Of a stretch of 64,000 nucleotides of DNA, positions 26,813 to 36,375 are shown piece after piece. The notes under the pieces were generated by a model. It ran no database searches. It was not told the DNA's origin and worked only from the letters and a program-made list of their open reading frames with translations. The first letter of the stretch is position 1; every line of letters starts with the position of its first letter. Position numbers and translations under genes: made by a program. The stretch covers positions 1,104,001-1,168,000 of the forward strand of contig NZ_OW150024.1 in NCBI RefSeq assembly GCF_933509905.1. The letters are read 5' to 3'. The stretch is from Trichlorobacter ammonificans. GTDB lineage: Bacteria; Desulfobacterota; Desulfuromonadia; Geobacterales; Pseudopelobacteraceae.

Positions 26813-28225
26813 ATGCTGCTTCGTCTTTTTCTTCCATTACTTGTGTTGCTGCTGCCGGTTACCGCTTTTGCAGGCGGTGGTGCCGGGGACATACCGGATC
26901 TGACCCGCACCGGCATGGGCATCGGTGCCGTGGTGTTGTTTGTTGCGGCCTACACGCTGGTTATTCTTGAAGAGAAACTGCATCTGCGGAAGAGCAAGCC
27001 GGTAATCATCGCGGCCGGCATCATCTGGGTTCTGGTGGCTGTTACCTACCAGGGGCTTGGCAAGCCGGATCATGCCCACAGCGCCATCATGCACAACCTG
27101 ACCGAGTACGCCGAACTGTTCCTGTTCCTGCTGGCTGCCATGACCTACATCAACGCCATGGAAGAGCGAAATGTCTTCAACTCGTTACGCTCATGGCTGG
27201 TCAACAAGGGATTCACGCTGCGGACCGTGTTCTGGATGACCGGCCTGCTGGCATTCTTTATCTCGCCGGTGGCGGACAACCTGACCACGGCCCTGCTGAT
27301 GGGGGCCGTGGCCATGGCAGTGGGAGGGACCAATCACCGGTTCGTGGCGGTTGCCTGCATCAATATCGTGGTGGCGGCCAATGCCGGCGGCGCCTTCTCC
27401 CCTTTTGGCGACATCACCACCCTGATGGTCTGGCAGAAGGGCAAGGTGCAGTTTTTCGAATTCTTCGCCATTTTCATTCCATCAGTGATCAACTGGATCA
27501 TCCCGGCGGTCTGCATGAGCCTGGCAGTACCCAAGGAGAAGCCGGAGGTGAGCGACGCGGCGGTCAGCATGAAAGTGGGTGCCAAGCGGATCATGGCTCT
27601 GTTCCTGCTCACCATTGTCACGGCGGTCTCCTTCCACAACTTCCTGCACCTGCCGCCTGCCGTCGGCATGATGCTGGGACTGGGCTACCTCTCCATCTTC
27701 GCCTATTGGTTGAAGAAGCATGAGGGGCGCCTGCTTTCCGGGGACAACCCGCTGGATGTCACCGGCCACAACCATGCCACCTTCGATCTGTTCCGCAAGG
27801 TGGCCAAGGCAGAATGGGATACGCTGCTCTTTTTCTACGGCGTGATCCTCTGCGTGGGAGGTCTGGGACAGTTCGGCTACCTGGCCGGGGTTTCCAAGTT
27901 CATGTATGAGGGGCTGGGCCATACCACCGCCAACGTGCTGGTGGGGATTCTGTCCGCTATTATCGATAACATTCCGGTAATGTTCGCGGTATTGACCATG
28001 GATCCGCAGATGTCCCACGGACAGTGGCTGCTGGTAACACTCACCGCCGGGGTAGGGGGAAGTCTGCTGTCCATCGGTTCCGCTGCCGGGGTAGCCCTGA
28101 TGGGGTCTGCCAGAGGAATTTACACATTTGGGGCCCATTTGAAGTGGACCTGGGCCGTTGCTCTGGGCTATATTGCCAGCATCGTTGCCCATCTGTTCCT
28201 GAATGCAACGTACTTTACCCACTAA
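26813..28225 (+). CDS. nhaD: NhaD-type Na+/H+ antiporter (copy 2)
   Basis: A 470-residue NhaD antiporter beginning with a hydrophobic signal-like segment (MLLRLFLPLLVLLLPVTAFA), as is usual for longer NhaD proteins, so the N-terminus probably lies outside. Key segments are FFISPVADNLTTALLMGAVA, IVVAANAGGAFSPFGDITTL and GILSAIIDNIPVMFAVLTMD, with GSLLSIGSAAGVALMG near the end. The ATG at 26813 follows CGGAGGG; the upstream in-frame ATG at 26771 has no such site. It differs clearly from copy 1, so it is not a recent tandem duplicate. The presumed role is Na+ extrusion. Confidence 0.88.
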   Translation: MLLRLFLPLLVLLLPVTAFAGGGAGDIPDLTRTGMGIGAVVLFVAAYTLVILEEKLHLRKSKPVIIAAGIIWVLVAVTYQGLGKPDHAHSAIMHNLTEYAELFLFLLAAMTYINAMEERNVFNSLRSWLVNKGFTLRTVFWMTGLLAFFISPVADNLTTALLMGAVAMAVGGTNHRFVAVACINIVVAANAGGAFSPFGDITTLMVWQKGKVQFFEFFAIFIPSVINWIIPAVCMSLAVPKEKPEVSDAAVSMKVGAKRIMALFLLTIVTAVSFHNFLHLPPAVGMMLGLGYLSIFAYWLKKHEGRLLSGDNPLDVTGHNHATFDLFRKVAKAEWDTLLFFYGVILCVGGLGQFGYLAGVSKFMYEGLGHTTANVLVGILSAIIDNIPVMFAVLTMDPQMSHGQWLLVTLTAGVGGSLLSIGSAAGVALMGSARGIYTFGAHLKWTWAVALGYIASIVAHLFLNATYFTH

Positions 28226-28375
28226 TGCCGCTGCAGGTATGCAGCACCGTACTGACGACACCACCGACGGGATATCGGTCATGACACGCTTCAGCAGCAT
28301 TGAACAACATCCTGAACAGCGTTTCAACCAGCGACAGAGTCTGTCTGCACGCCTGCCGGGCCTGGTATACCTGAT

Positions 28376-28423
28376 ACTGGGCCGGGCGCCGCTCCGGCGC
28401 CTGGCCCAGTCCCTGATCACCCT
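28376..28423 (+). terminator. terminator of nhaD copy 2
   Basis: A 15-bp stem with one G-U pair (28376-28390 with 28396-28410, five-base loop GCTCC) is followed a few bases on by CCCTTTTACTG. It is 150 bp past the stop codon. The stem is very stable but the T run is short and displaced. Confidence 0.6.
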
Positions 28424-28469
28424 TTTACTGTTGCTTTCTCCGATTTCCTTCACAACGGACGCGATCACC

Positions 28470-28690
28470 AACTTCGTCTATGAATGCCCGGTTTCCTTGG
28501 GTAGTTCGCTGAAAGACCGCCGTAGTGCGGTTGCCCGGCGGACCGTTGCTTTCCCTTCGGCCGCCCTGTCGGCCGCATCAGGGGCATTGGATGTTCGCAC
28601 CATGCCCACTGCTTCCCGCACTTCGCAGGCGGAACAGATTTCCATTCCCTTTCCCAGCCGAGCCTCACCCGTCTGATTACTGCCCCCATA
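28470..28690 (-). ncRNA. candidate structured RNA or intron remnant (four consecutive hairpins)
   Basis: Four stems lie in close succession: CCGCCG/CGGCGG (28517-28522 with 28536-28541), GGCCG/CGGCC (28559-28563 with 28570-28574), GGGCAT/ATGCCC extended by TTGG/CCA (28582-28590 with 28600-28607), and TTCCCGC/GCGGAA with one bulge (28613-28619 with 28629-28634). Read on the minus strand the joining segments are purine-rich (GAAGGGAAAGCAACGG), as in folded RNAs such as group II intron domain I. No reverse transcriptase gene or known riboswitch core is present. Identity is open; the strand is a preference, not a proof. Confidence 0.3.
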
Positions 28691-28750
28691 CCAGCCTGGA
28701 GCCGTGTTCGTCATATGTCCCGCTGTACCTCAGTGGAGAGGAGAGAGGAG

Positions 28751-29119
28751 ATGTACGAAACACTCAAGCGTCTGCTGCATCTTGGTGAGGTTGTCGCTAA
28801 GCCGCGCCGTGTCGACGGCTGCGCCTGTTGCGGCCGTTGTTGCGAAGCCTTTGGCGGACATCTGCACGCTTCTGCCCGTGACCTGGCACGGTGGCGTCGG
28901 GAGGGGCGGGAGGATCTGTTGTCTCGCGTCAACCGCCTGGGCTGGATCTGGGTTGACCCCCCGAGCAACCGGCTGCTCGACCCCTGTCCGTTTCTAAGCC
29001 GCGAGGCCGCTGGTCGGAAGGTCTGCAGCATCAATGCAACCAAACCGGATATGTGTCGGGACTACCCCACTGTGGCCCATGGGCACCGTTGCCTGAACGG
29101 CGTTTTTCTGAAGCTTTGA
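28751..29119 (+). CDS. YkgJ-type (UPF0153) cysteine cluster protein
   Basis: A 122-residue protein with the YkgJ/zinc- or iron-chelating pattern: CACCGRCC near residues 25-32, CPFL in the middle and CSINATKPDMCRDYP near the C-terminus, eight cysteines in all. Family members bind a metal ion or cluster, but their biochemical role is unclear. The ATG at 28751 follows GAGAGGAG directly. It stands alone between the hairpin cluster and the Mrp operon. Family membership is firm; function unknown. Confidence 0.8.
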   Translation: MYETLKRLLHLGEVVAKPRRVDGCACCGRCCEAFGGHLHASARDLARWRREGREDLLSRVNRLGWIWVDPPSNRLLDPCPFLSREAAGRKVCSINATKPDMCRDYPTVAHGHRCLNGVFLKL

Positions 29120-29228
29120 GCCGTCCCCAAAGCGTTGTGCATGATGACAGAGCCGCGGTATCGTTTCAGTAACTGCGGAAAGCACACGCTTGCGTCGCTT
29201 TTCAGCCCGGAAGGAAAGAGGTTTCTTC

Positions 29229-31532
29229 ATGTTGTTGCTGTTCCTGTCCATTCTGGCCGGTAGTGCCTGTGCCGCGCCCCTGATTCAACGCCTGATGCCC
29301 CGCCGGGCTGGCTGGTGCTGCGCCATGCCGCCGCTTGCCCTCTGCGTCTGGCTCGCAACCCAGGTTCAAACGGTTGCCACCGGTAGCCTGCTCCAGGAAC
29401 GCTACTCCTGGATACCCTCCCTCGGCATCAGCGTTACGTTGCGCATGGATGGCCTGGGCCTGCTCTTCTCGCTGCTGATCAGCGGCATCGGCCTGCTGGT
29501 GATGCTTTACGCCGCCGCCTATCTGCGCGGCCATCGCCACCTCGGCCGTTTTTACGCCATGTTGCTGCTGTTCATGGCGGCCATGCTGGGGACGGTGCTG
29601 GCCGGGGATCTGATCACTCTGTTCCTGTTCTGGGAGCTGACCGGTATCAGTTCTTTTCTGTTGATCGGTTTCGATCATGAACGGGAGGAGTCCCGCCGGG
29701 CTGCCCTGCAGGCGCTTCTGGTGACCGGTGCCGGCGGCCTGGCGCTTCTTGCCGGTATTCTTCTGCTGGGACAGGCGGCGGAGAGTACTGAGCTGGCCAT
29801 GATTCTGGAGCGGGGAGGGCAGGTTCGAGCCGATGCGCGCTATACGGCTATGCTGCTGCTGGTGCTGGCCGGCGCCTTCACCAAGTCGGCCCAGTTTCCC
29901 TTTCATTTCTGGCTGCCCGGTGCCATGGCTGCTCCGACGCCGGTGAGCGCCTATCTGCACTCGGCCACCATGGTCAAGCTGGGTATCTATCTGCTCGCCC
30001 GCTTGTCGCCGGTTCTGGGGGGGAGCGATCTCTGGTTCTTCGGCCTGACCCTGACCGGAGGGCTCACCCTGCTCGTGGGGGGCTGGCATGCCCTGCGCTG
30101 CACCGACCTGAAACAGGTGCTGGCCTGGACCACGGTCAGTGCCCTGGGGATGTTGACCCTGCTGCTGGGGCTGGGGACCCCCCTGGCGATCACCGCTGCC
30201 ATGCTGTTCCTGACGGTGCATGCTCTGTACAAAAGTGCGCTGTTTCTGGCGGTCGGCGCCGTTGATCATGCTGCTGGCAGCCGTGAGATCACCCGTTTGG
30301 GCGGGCTTGCACGGTTTCTCCCCCAGGTTGCCGTGGCGGCTGGACTGGCGGCCCTGTCCATGGCCGGTCTGCCGCCCCTTGCCGGCTTCATCGTCAAGGA
30401 GCTGCTCTACGAGGCTGCGCTGACCGTCCCGTTGCTACCGGTCCTGGTGACGGTGGTGGCGGTGCTGGGAAGCGCCCTGGCGGTGGCGGCGGCGTTGCTG
30501 GCCGGCTATGTCCCGTTCTACGGTGCACTGAGGGATAGCGAACTGCATCCGCACCGGGTGGAAACAGTCCTCTGGTTTGCGCCGTTGGTACCGGCACTGC
30601 TGGGGCTGGTGATCGGCCTGGTTCCCGATCCCCTGGGACGACTGCTGATTGCACCGGCCGCCTCGGTGGTGAACGGTGCCCTGGTACCGGTGTCACTGGC
30701 ACTTTGGCATGGCCCGGGGCCGGTCCTGTTGCTCAGTCTGGGAACCTTTGCCGCCGGTGGTCTGCTGGCAGCCCTCACGGCATCGCTGCGACGCCCGGCG
30801 GCGGTGGACGGTCAGTACCTGCCGACTGGGGAACGCATCTACCGGCTGCTGCTGGACGGGCTGCAGCAGGGGGCGGTCGCGGTGACCGCTAGGTTGCAGA
30901 GTGGACGGCTGCGTTATTACCTGATGTCGGTTACCGGCGCAGCCGTCATCTTGATGGGTGGGGTCATGCTGGGCGGTCGGGAAAGCGGGCTGGATATTCC
31001 CATGCCCGACGGTCATCTCCATGAATGGTTGACGGCGCTGGTCATCCTGGCCGGAGCCCTCATGGCCACGGTGACCCGCTCACGGCTGGCTGCGGTGGCG
31101 GCGTTGGGGACGGTAGGCTATGGCGTTGCCCTGATCTATATCCTGTTTGGCGCACCGGACCTGGCCATGACCCAGTTCTGCATCGAGACCCTTTCCATCA
31201 TCCTGTTTGTGCTGGTGCTGCACCGGCTGCCCCATTTCACACAGCTCTCCTCGCCGTTGACCAGAAGTCGCGATGTCGTGGTTTCGCTGGCCATCGGCGG
31301 CATCATGACCATGCTGGTCTGGCTGGCCATCTCCCAACCGATGGTATCCCACCTGAGCGACTGGTTTTTGGAGCAGAGCCTGCCGGCGGGGCATGGCCGC
31401 AACGTGGTCAACGTGATTCTGGTAGACTTCCGCGCCCTGGACACACTGGGTGAAATCACGGTGCTGGCCGTTGCCGCCCTGGGGGTCTACGGCTTGTTGC
31501 GTCCCCGTTCCGGGGAGGGGGGGAGGGAGTGA
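29229..31532 (+). CDS. mrpA: Mrp Na+/H+ antiporter subunit A
   Basis: A 767-residue subunit A (MnhA/MrpA), the largest membrane protein of the multi-subunit Na+/H+ antiporter related to complex I. The central NADH dehydrogenase ND5-like region includes [48 protein letters not shown] and [16 protein letters not shown]. The C-terminal extension ([40 protein letters not shown]) is the MrpB-like/DUF4040 part, so the subunit is full length. The ATG at 29229 is preceded by AGGAAAGAGG; the frame's first Met at 29190 is less likely. First gene of a seven-gene operon with overlaps. Confidence 0.92.
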   Translation: MLLLFLSILAGSACAAPLIQRLMPRRAGWCCAMPPLALCVWLATQVQTVATGSLLQERYSWIPSLGISVTLRMDGLGLLFSLLISGIGLLVMLYAAAYLRGHRHLGRFYAMLLLFMAAMLGTVLAGDLITLFLFWELTGISSFLLIGFDHEREESRRAALQALLVTGAGGLALLAGILLLGQAAESTELAMILERGGQVRADARYTAMLLLVLAGAFTKSAQFPFHFWLPGAMAAPTPVSAYLHSATMVKLGIYLLARLSPVLGGSDLWFFGLTLTGGLTLLVGGWHALRCTDLKQVLAWTTVSALGMLTLLLGLGTPLAITAAMLFLTVHALYKSALFLAVGAVDHAAGSREITRLGGLARFLPQVAVAAGLAALSMAGLPPLAGFIVKELLYEAALTVPLLPVLVTVVAVLGSALAVAAALLAGYVPFYGALRDSELHPHRVETVLWFAPLVPALLGLVIGLVPDPLGRLLIAPAASVVNGALVPVSLALWHGPGPVLLLSLGTFAAGGLLAALTASLRRPAAVDGQYLPTGERIYRLLLDGLQQGAVAVTARLQSGRLRYYLMSVTGAAVILMGGVMLGGRESGLDIPMPDGHLHEWLTALVILAGALMATVTRSRLAAVAALGTVGYGVALIYILFGAPDLAMTQFCIETLSIILFVLVLHRLPHFTQLSSPLTRSRDVVVSLAIGGIMTMLVWLAISQPMVSHLSDWFLEQSLPAGHGRNVVNVILVDFRALDTLGEITVLAVAALGVYGLLRPRSGEGGRE

Positions 31533-31533
31533 C

Positions 31534-31941
31534 ATGCATTCACTGATCCTGGCTACCGCCATCCGGTTGCTGCTGCCGCTGATGCTGATTTTCTCACTTT
31601 TTCTGCTGCTGCGGGGGCACAACGAACCGGGGGGCGGCTTCGTGGGCGGGTTGGTGGTGGCCGCCGCCTTTGCACTCTATACCCTGGCGCACGGGGAAAA
31701 GGAGGGGCGGCGGATGCTGCGGGTGGAGCCGCTACGGCTGGTGACGGTGGGGTTGGTCACGGCGTTGGTGAGCGGTTTGCTGCCGATGCTGGCGGGATTC
31801 CCTTTTCTGACCGCGCTCTGGAGTTCCGTGCCGGCGCCGGTTATCGGCCATGCCGGTACTCCCCTGCTGTTCGATCTGGGAGTTTATCTGCTGGTGGCCG
31901 GTATGGCACTGCTGATCATTTTTACCCTGATGGAGGAATAA
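31534..31941 (+). CDS. mrpB: Mrp Na+/H+ antiporter subunit B
   Basis: A 135-residue MnhB-domain protein with four hydrophobic segments. It carries the family signature [23 protein letters not shown] and ends TLMEE. It starts one base after the mrpA stop and its stop abuts mrpC, behind GGGAGGGAG. In Mrp complexes this subunit corresponds to part of the complex I membrane arm. Part of the sodium-extruding complex. Confidence 0.9.
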   Translation: MHSLILATAIRLLLPLMLIFSLFLLLRGHNEPGGGFVGGLVVAAAFALYTLAHGEKEGRRMLRVEPLRLVTVGLVTALVSGLLPMLAGFPFLTALWSSVPAPVIGHAGTPLLFDLGVYLLVAGMALLIIFTLMEE

Positions 31942-32328
31942 ATGGAGCCGGTTCTGGCGGTGGTCATAGGCGGGCTGTACGCTGCGGGCATGTACCTGAT
32001 GGTGCGGCGGAGCATCGTCAAAATGATTTTCGGGCTGGCGCTGCTGGGCAATGCCGCCAACCTGCTGATTTTCACCGTGGGGCGGCTGACCCGGGGCAGG
32101 CCGCCCCACGTCCCTGCGGACGGCATAGTGACGGCGGTGCCGGTTGCCGACCCGGTTCCCCAGGCTCTGATTCTGACCGCCATTGTTATCGGCTTTGGCG
32201 TGCAGGCCTTCGCGCTGGTGCTGATCAAGCGGGTGTACCAGACCGTGGGCAGCGATGACCAGGACGAAATGACCCTGGAAAACCGGGGAGCGTTGGTGAA
32301 TAGTCCGGAACAGAGGGAGGGACGGTGA
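31942..32328 (+). CDS. mrpC: Mrp Na+/H+ antiporter subunit C
   Basis: A 128-residue NuoK-like subunit with three membrane helices ([51 protein letters not shown]). The phrase [17 protein letters not shown] is diagnostic for MnhC/MrpC. Its start directly follows the mrpB stop, and it overlaps the mrpD GTG by 4 bp. Tail after the third helix is acidic and soluble. Confidence 0.92.
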   Translation: MEPVLAVVIGGLYAAGMYLMVRRSIVKMIFGLALLGNAANLLIFTVGRLTRGRPPHVPADGIVTAVPVADPVPQALILTAIVIGFGVQAFALVLIKRVYQTVGSDDQDEMTLENRGALVNSPEQREGR

Positions 32329-33830
32329 AAAACACGATACTGTTTCTACCCCTGCTGATTCCGTTGATCACGGCGGTACTGGGACTGCTGGCCTGGCGAC
32401 GGCACACCCTCCAGCGCCTGCTGGGGGTCGGCAGCACGTCGGCCCTGCTGGCGGTCGGTCTGCTGCTGCTCGCCACGGTGAGGGACGGTACAATCCTGAG
32501 CGTCCAGGCTGGCAACTGGCCGGCTCCCTTCGGCATCACCCTGGCGGCCGACCTGTTCAGCGCTCTCATGGTAACAGCGGCCGGTGGCATGGGGCTGTGC
32601 GTGACCGTCTACTCCCTGGCGGATACCGATACCCATCAGGAATCCCTCGGCTACCATCCCCTGCTGCAGGTGCTGCTCCTGGGGGTCTCCGGATCGTTTC
32701 TCACCGCCGACCTGTTCAATCTCTACGTCTGGTTCGAGGTGATGCTGATCGCCTCCTTCGTGCTGCTGGCCCTGGGAGGGCGCCGTGAGCAGATGGAAGG
32801 AGCCATCAAGTACGTGGCTCTCAACCTGATCGCGTCCGCCTTCTTCCTGGCCGGTATCGGCCTGCTGTACGGCGTGGCCGGCACCCTCAACATGGCCCAC
32901 TTGGCGGTCAAGTTGCGTGACGTTGCCCATACCGGCACCATCCCGGTCATTGCCGCTCTTTTTTTTGCTGCCTTCGGTATCAAGGCGGCAGTCTTTCCGT
33001 TTTACTTCTGGCTGCCCGCCTCCTACCACACTCCGCCGACCGCGGTGACCACCATCTTTTCCGCGCTGCTCTCCAAGGTGGGAATCTACGTGCTGTTCCG
33101 GGTTTTTACCCTGATCTTTGCCCAGGAGGCAGTGGCAGGCCAGGGGGTGCTGCTGACAGCGGCAACGGGCACCATGCTGTTCGGCGCTCTGGGAGCCACG
33201 GCGCAACCCGAACTGCGCCGCATGCTCTCCTTTTGCGTGGTGAGTCAGATCGGCTACCTGCTGCTGGGCCTGGGGATCATGACCCCCCTTGCCTTGGCAG
33301 GCAGCATTTTCTTCATACTGCATATCATTGCAGCCAAATCGGCCCTGTTTCTGGCTACGGGGCTGGTGGTCCGGATCAGCGGCAGCAGTGAAATGGCAGT
33401 CGTGGGGGGGCTGTACCGCCAGCGCCCGCTGCTGGCGCTGCTTTTCCTGCTCCCCGCTCTTTCCGTGGCCGGGCTGCCGCCGTTTTCCGGATTCTGGGGG
33501 AAACTGGCCCTGGTGCAGGCCGCCCTGATTCGTGAGCAGTACCTTGCGGTGACCGCCGCCTTGGGGGTAAGCATCCTGACACTGTTGTACCTGGTCAGGG
33601 CATGGAGTGAGGTCTTCTGGAAGGGGCGTCCCGCCGGCAGCGAAGGGAGTGCCCGCTCCCTGCCGGCGCTGCAGCGCCGGCAGATGGTGGGACCGCTGAC
33701 GGCACTGGTTCTGGTAATGATGCTTATGGGACTGACCGCAGAGCCGTTCATGGTGCTGGCTCGTACGGCAGCCGAGCAGTTGCTGGCACCGGACCGGTAT
33801 ATCACGACTATTCTCGGGGTGACGCCATGA
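32325..33830 (+). CDS. mrpD: Mrp Na+/H+ antiporter subunit D
   Basis: A 501-residue ND2/ND5-like proton-translocating subunit with about 14 membrane segments. Conserved stretches are [51 protein letters not shown] and [21 protein letters not shown], containing the lysine and glutamate residues of the antiporter-like channel. It begins with GTG inside the mrpC stop region (4-bp overlap) and overlaps mrpE by 4 bp. Length is normal for MrpD. Confidence 0.92.
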   Translation: MKNTILFLPLLIPLITAVLGLLAWRRHTLQRLLGVGSTSALLAVGLLLLATVRDGTILSVQAGNWPAPFGITLAADLFSALMVTAAGGMGLCVTVYSLADTDTHQESLGYHPLLQVLLLGVSGSFLTADLFNLYVWFEVMLIASFVLLALGGRREQMEGAIKYVALNLIASAFFLAGIGLLYGVAGTLNMAHLAVKLRDVAHTGTIPVIAALFFAAFGIKAAVFPFYFWLPASYHTPPTAVTTIFSALLSKVGIYVLFRVFTLIFAQEAVAGQGVLLTAATGTMLFGALGATAQPELRRMLSFCVVSQIGYLLLGLGIMTPLALAGSIFFILHIIAAKSALFLATGLVVRISGSSEMAVVGGLYRQRPLLALLFLLPALSVAGLPPFSGFWGKLALVQAALIREQYLAVTAALGVSILTLLYLVRAWSEVFWKGRPAGSEGSARSLPALQRRQMVGPLTALVLVMMLMGLTAEPFMVLARTAAEQLLAPDRYITTILGVTP

Positions 33831-34300
33831 CTGCTTTTCTGGCAAACATTCTGCTTGCCCTTGCCTGGATGGCCCTGACCGGCTCCTTTGGCGCGAGCGG
33901 CTTTTTTACCGGCTTTCTCTTCGGCTTCTGCGTGATCTGGGTCGGCAGGCGGGACCGCGCCAGCGCGGCCTACCGGCAGCGGTTGCTGGCGGTGGCCGGA
34001 TTTATCGTCTTTTTCGTGAAGGAACTGGTAATGGCCAACCTGCGGGTGGCCCATGACGTTCTGACACCGCGTGACTACATGACCCCCGGCATTGTGGCGG
34101 TTCCGCTCGATCTGGAAAGTGATCTGCAGATAACGCTGCTTTCCAACCTGCTCACCCTGACGCCGGGAACGCTGAGTCTGAACCTTTCTGCAGACCGCCG
34201 TACCCTCTATGTTCACGCCATGTACATCGACGATCCGGCACAGATGGTCCGGGAAATCAAGGATGGATTTGAACGGCGGATACGGGAGGTGATCCAGTGA
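33827..34300 (+). CDS. mrpE: Mrp Na+/H+ antiporter subunit E
   Basis: A 157-residue MnhE protein: two or three N-terminal hydrophobic segments (about 1-55), then a soluble domain with VPLDLESDLQITLLSNLLTLTPGTLSLNL, the family hallmark. ATGA overlaps on both sides (with mrpD and mrpF) indicate coupled translation. MrpE is needed for full activity in studied systems, although its exact role is not settled. Confidence 0.92.
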   Translation: MTAFLANILLALAWMALTGSFGASGFFTGFLFGFCVIWVGRRDRASAAYRQRLLAVAGFIVFFVKELVMANLRVAHDVLTPRDYMTPGIVAVPLDLESDLQITLLSNLLTLTPGTLSLNLSADRRTLYVHAMYIDDPAQMVREIKDGFERRIREVIQ

Positions 34301-34572
34301 AACTTACAGCCTATTGCACTCATTTCATCCTGCCGCTGTTGGGGGTGGGGCTGCTGGTGACCTTTATCCGGGTGGTGCGTGGTCCCAGCCTGCCGGATCG
34401 GGTGGTGGCCCTGGACCTGATGGCTACCTTTATCATTGCCATTTCCGCGGTCTATTCCGTGGTCAGCGACGAGCCCTCCTACCTGGATGCGGCGGTGGTG
34501 CTGGCCCTGATCACTTTTCTGGGCACCGTGGCCTTTGCCTACTATCTGCAACGGAGGAGCGGCAATGCGTGA
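34297..34572 (+). CDS. mrpF: Mrp Na+/H+ antiporter subunit F
   Basis: A 91-residue subunit starting with GTG, with three membrane helices and the family core RVVRGPSLPDRVVALDLMA followed by DEPSYLDAAVVLALITFLGT. It overlaps mrpE by 4 bp and mrpG by 8 bp. The pattern is diagnostic for MnhF/MrpF. Confidence 0.9.
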   Translation: MKLTAYCTHFILPLLGVGLLVTFIRVVRGPSLPDRVVALDLMATFIIAISAVYSVVSDEPSYLDAAVVLALITFLGTVAFAYYLQRRSGNA

Positions 34573-34966
34573 CGCACTCATCGCCCTGCTGTTGTTGGGA
34601 GGGGTTTTTTTCGCTCTGGTGGCCGCCATCGGCGTGGTACGGCTCCCCGACATTTACATGCGGCTTTCGGCAGCTTCCAAGGCGTCGACCATGGGTAGCA
34701 GCCTGATCCTGAGTGCCGTAGCCCTTTTTTTTGGCAGTACGGTCGTCACCGGAAAGGTGGTGGCCATCATCGCCTTTACCCTGCTCACCGCACCGGTGGC
34801 AGCCCATATGCTGGGACGGGCCGCGTATTTCAGCGGTGAACCGCTCTGGGACAAAAGCATACGGGATGAGCTGGATGGAGCGGGCGAGTGGCGAAAGAGT
34901 GGAACGCCGCCCCGGGAGCAGGGGGAGAGTGCCACGCCGGCGGAAGAAAAGGAGAAGGGGGACTGA
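34565..34966 (+). CDS. mrpG: Mrp Na+/H+ antiporter subunit G
   Basis: A 133-residue PhaG/MnhG/MrpG subunit with three membrane segments and the core GVVRLPDIYMRLSAASKAST and LTAPVAAHMLGRAAY. The hydrophilic, charged tail (about 100-133, rich in E, K and G) is longer than usual. The ATG at 34565 overlaps mrpF by 8 bp. It ends the operon; a hairpin follows before the convergent malic enzyme gene. Confidence 0.9.
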   Translation: MRDALIALLLLGGVFFALVAAIGVVRLPDIYMRLSAASKASTMGSSLILSAVALFFGSTVVTGKVVAIIAFTLLTAPVAAHMLGRAAYFSGEPLWDKSIRDELDGAGEWRKSGTPPREQGESATPAEEKEKGD

Positions 34967-34976
34967 CGCGTGAGAT

Positions 34977-35008
34977 CAGGCGGGGAGACGGTTGCAGCTC
35001 CCCGCCTG
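34977..35008. terminator. bidirectional hairpin between mrpG and malic enzyme genes
   Basis: CAGGCGGGGAG (34977-34987) pairs with CTCCCCGCCTG (34998-35008) in a perfect 11-bp stem with a 10-base loop. It fills the 47-bp gap between the two convergent genes. Neither side has a clear T tract. Confidence 0.6.
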
Positions 35009-35013
35009 TCAGG

Positions 35014-36354
35014 TCAGGCCGGTGGGTCGGCGGCACCGGAGAGGGTCGCCGCCTGGGCTACCGCATCGGCCACGGCCGCATGCACGGCCATATTAAGGAT
35101 GCCGGGTACCAGTTCTCCCTCCTCGGCATACTGGGCTATGGCCCGGGAGGCGGCGATCAGCATCCGGTTGTTGATTCTGCGGGCGCGGGCATTGAGCGCT
35201 CCCCTGAAGATACCGGGAAACGCCAGGGCATTGTTGATGCTCTTGCCGTCCGCGGCAAAGGAGGCTCCGGCCGCCAGCGCCTGCTGCGGGCCGATTTCCG
35301 CATCAGGGTTGGAGAGCGCCAGAATCACCTGGCCGTTGCGCACCATCTCCGGTTTGATCAGTCCCGGGCAGCCGGTGGTAGCAACCACGATCAGGGAGCG
35401 TTCCATGACCCCGGCCAGGTCTGTTGCTTCGCCGCCGTTTGTCCGATGCATCTCCATGGCGCCCTGGCTCAGGTCGGTACCCAGCACCTGCTTGACGCCG
35501 TAGGCCATCAGCAGCTTGGCGATGCCGGTACCGGCTGCGCCGAGGCCGATAATTCCCACCGTGGCGTTCTGCAGGCGCGTGTTGGTAAAACGGGTGGCGT
35601 TGAGCAGTGCGGCCAGTACCACGACCGCCGTACCGTGCTGGTCGTCGTGCATGACCGGGATCGTCAGCCGTTCCACCAGGCGCCGCTCGATCTCGAAGCA
35701 GTCCGGCGCGGCAATATCCTCCAGCTTGATGGCGCCGAAGGTGGGGGCGATCCGACAGATGGTCTCCACGATCTGGTCGGGTTCCTTCGTGTCCAACAGG
35801 ATTGGAATGCCGGAGATGCCGACCAGCTTGTCGAACAGGACCGACTTGCCTTCCATGACCGGCATGCCGGCCACCGGGCCGATATCTCCCAGCCCCAGGA
35901 TGGCGGTGCCGTTGGTCACGATGGCCACACTGTTGCCGATGGCGGTAAAACGCCGGGCAAGCTCAGGGTGCTGCTGGATCTGGCGGCAGATGGAGGCCAC
36001 ACCGGGGGTGTAGATCTTGCGGACGTCGCCGAGGGTCGCCAGTTCGACCCTGCTTTTGACGGCGATCTTGCCCCCCTCGTGCACCTTCTGGACCCGGTCG
36101 ATCACCTCCTCGACCGTCACCCCCTCAACCAGGCTTACCGCATGCAGAATCCGCTCCAGGTGGCGGTCGTTATCCACGTAGAGGGTGATCTCGCGCACAT
36201 TGTGCGTCAGGCCGGAGCGCAGCAGCCGTACGTCGCCGATATTGCCCCCTTCGGAGCCGATGGCAGTGGTGAGGCGTCCCAGATAGCCGGGCTGATCGGT
36301 GATCGTCACCCGGATGGTCTTGACGATCTTGTCCAAACCTTTTTCAATGTTCAT
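35014..36354 (-). CDS. NAD(P)-dependent malic enzyme with N-terminal ACT domain
   Basis: A 446-residue enzyme converting malate to pyruvate and CO2. An ACT-type regulatory domain covers about residues 10-85 (IRVTITDQPGYLGRLTTAIG). The malic N-domain includes KIYTPGVASICRQIQ and GDIGPVAGMPVMEGK with the catalytic Lys, and VMHDDQHGTA carries metal ligands. The NAD-binding domain contains GLGAAGTGIAKLLM. The ACT domain suggests allosteric control by a small molecule. It is the last of three minus-strand genes after purE and carbonic anhydrase, 21 bp behind the latter, with GGAG before its ATG. The cofactor cannot be fixed from sequence by eye. Confidence 0.9.
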   Translation of the reverse strand: MNIEKGLDKIVKTIRVTITDQPGYLGRLTTAIGSEGGNIGDVRLLRSGLTHNVREITLYVDNDRHLERILHAVSLVEGVTVEEVIDRVQKVHEGGKIAVKSRVELATLGDVRKIYTPGVASICRQIQQHPELARRFTAIGNSVAIVTNGTAILGLGDIGPVAGMPVMEGKSVLFDKLVGISGIPILLDTKEPDQIVETICRIAPTFGAIKLEDIAAPDCFEIERRLVERLTIPVMHDDQHGTAVVVLAALLNATRFTNTRLQNATVGIIGLGAAGTGIAKLLMAYGVKQVLGTDLSQGAMEMHRTNGGEATDLAGVMERSLIVVATTGCPGLIKPEMVRNGQVILALSNPDAEIGPQQALAAGASFAADGKSINNALAFPGIFRGALNARARRINNRMLIAASRAIAQYAEEGELVPGILNMAVHAAVADAVAQAATLSGAADPPA

Positions 36355-36375
36355 CCGTTGGATTCTCCAAGTGTG

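Larger units (their letters stand above)
28226..28750. other. non-coding gap with terminator and hairpin cluster (525 bp)
   Basis: Open frames cross this gap on both strands but none resembles a known protein, and the plus-strand one runs straight through the terminator hairpin. Contents are the nhaD terminator (28376-28423) and a run of hairpins (28470-28690, listed separately). The remainder shows nothing I can identify. Confidence 0.5.

Noticed and set aside
28203-28676. 157-codon plus-strand frame after nhaD copy 2
   Set aside because: It runs through the nhaD terminator hairpin and the hairpin cluster, overlaps the nhaD end, and its translation lacks any recognisable pattern.
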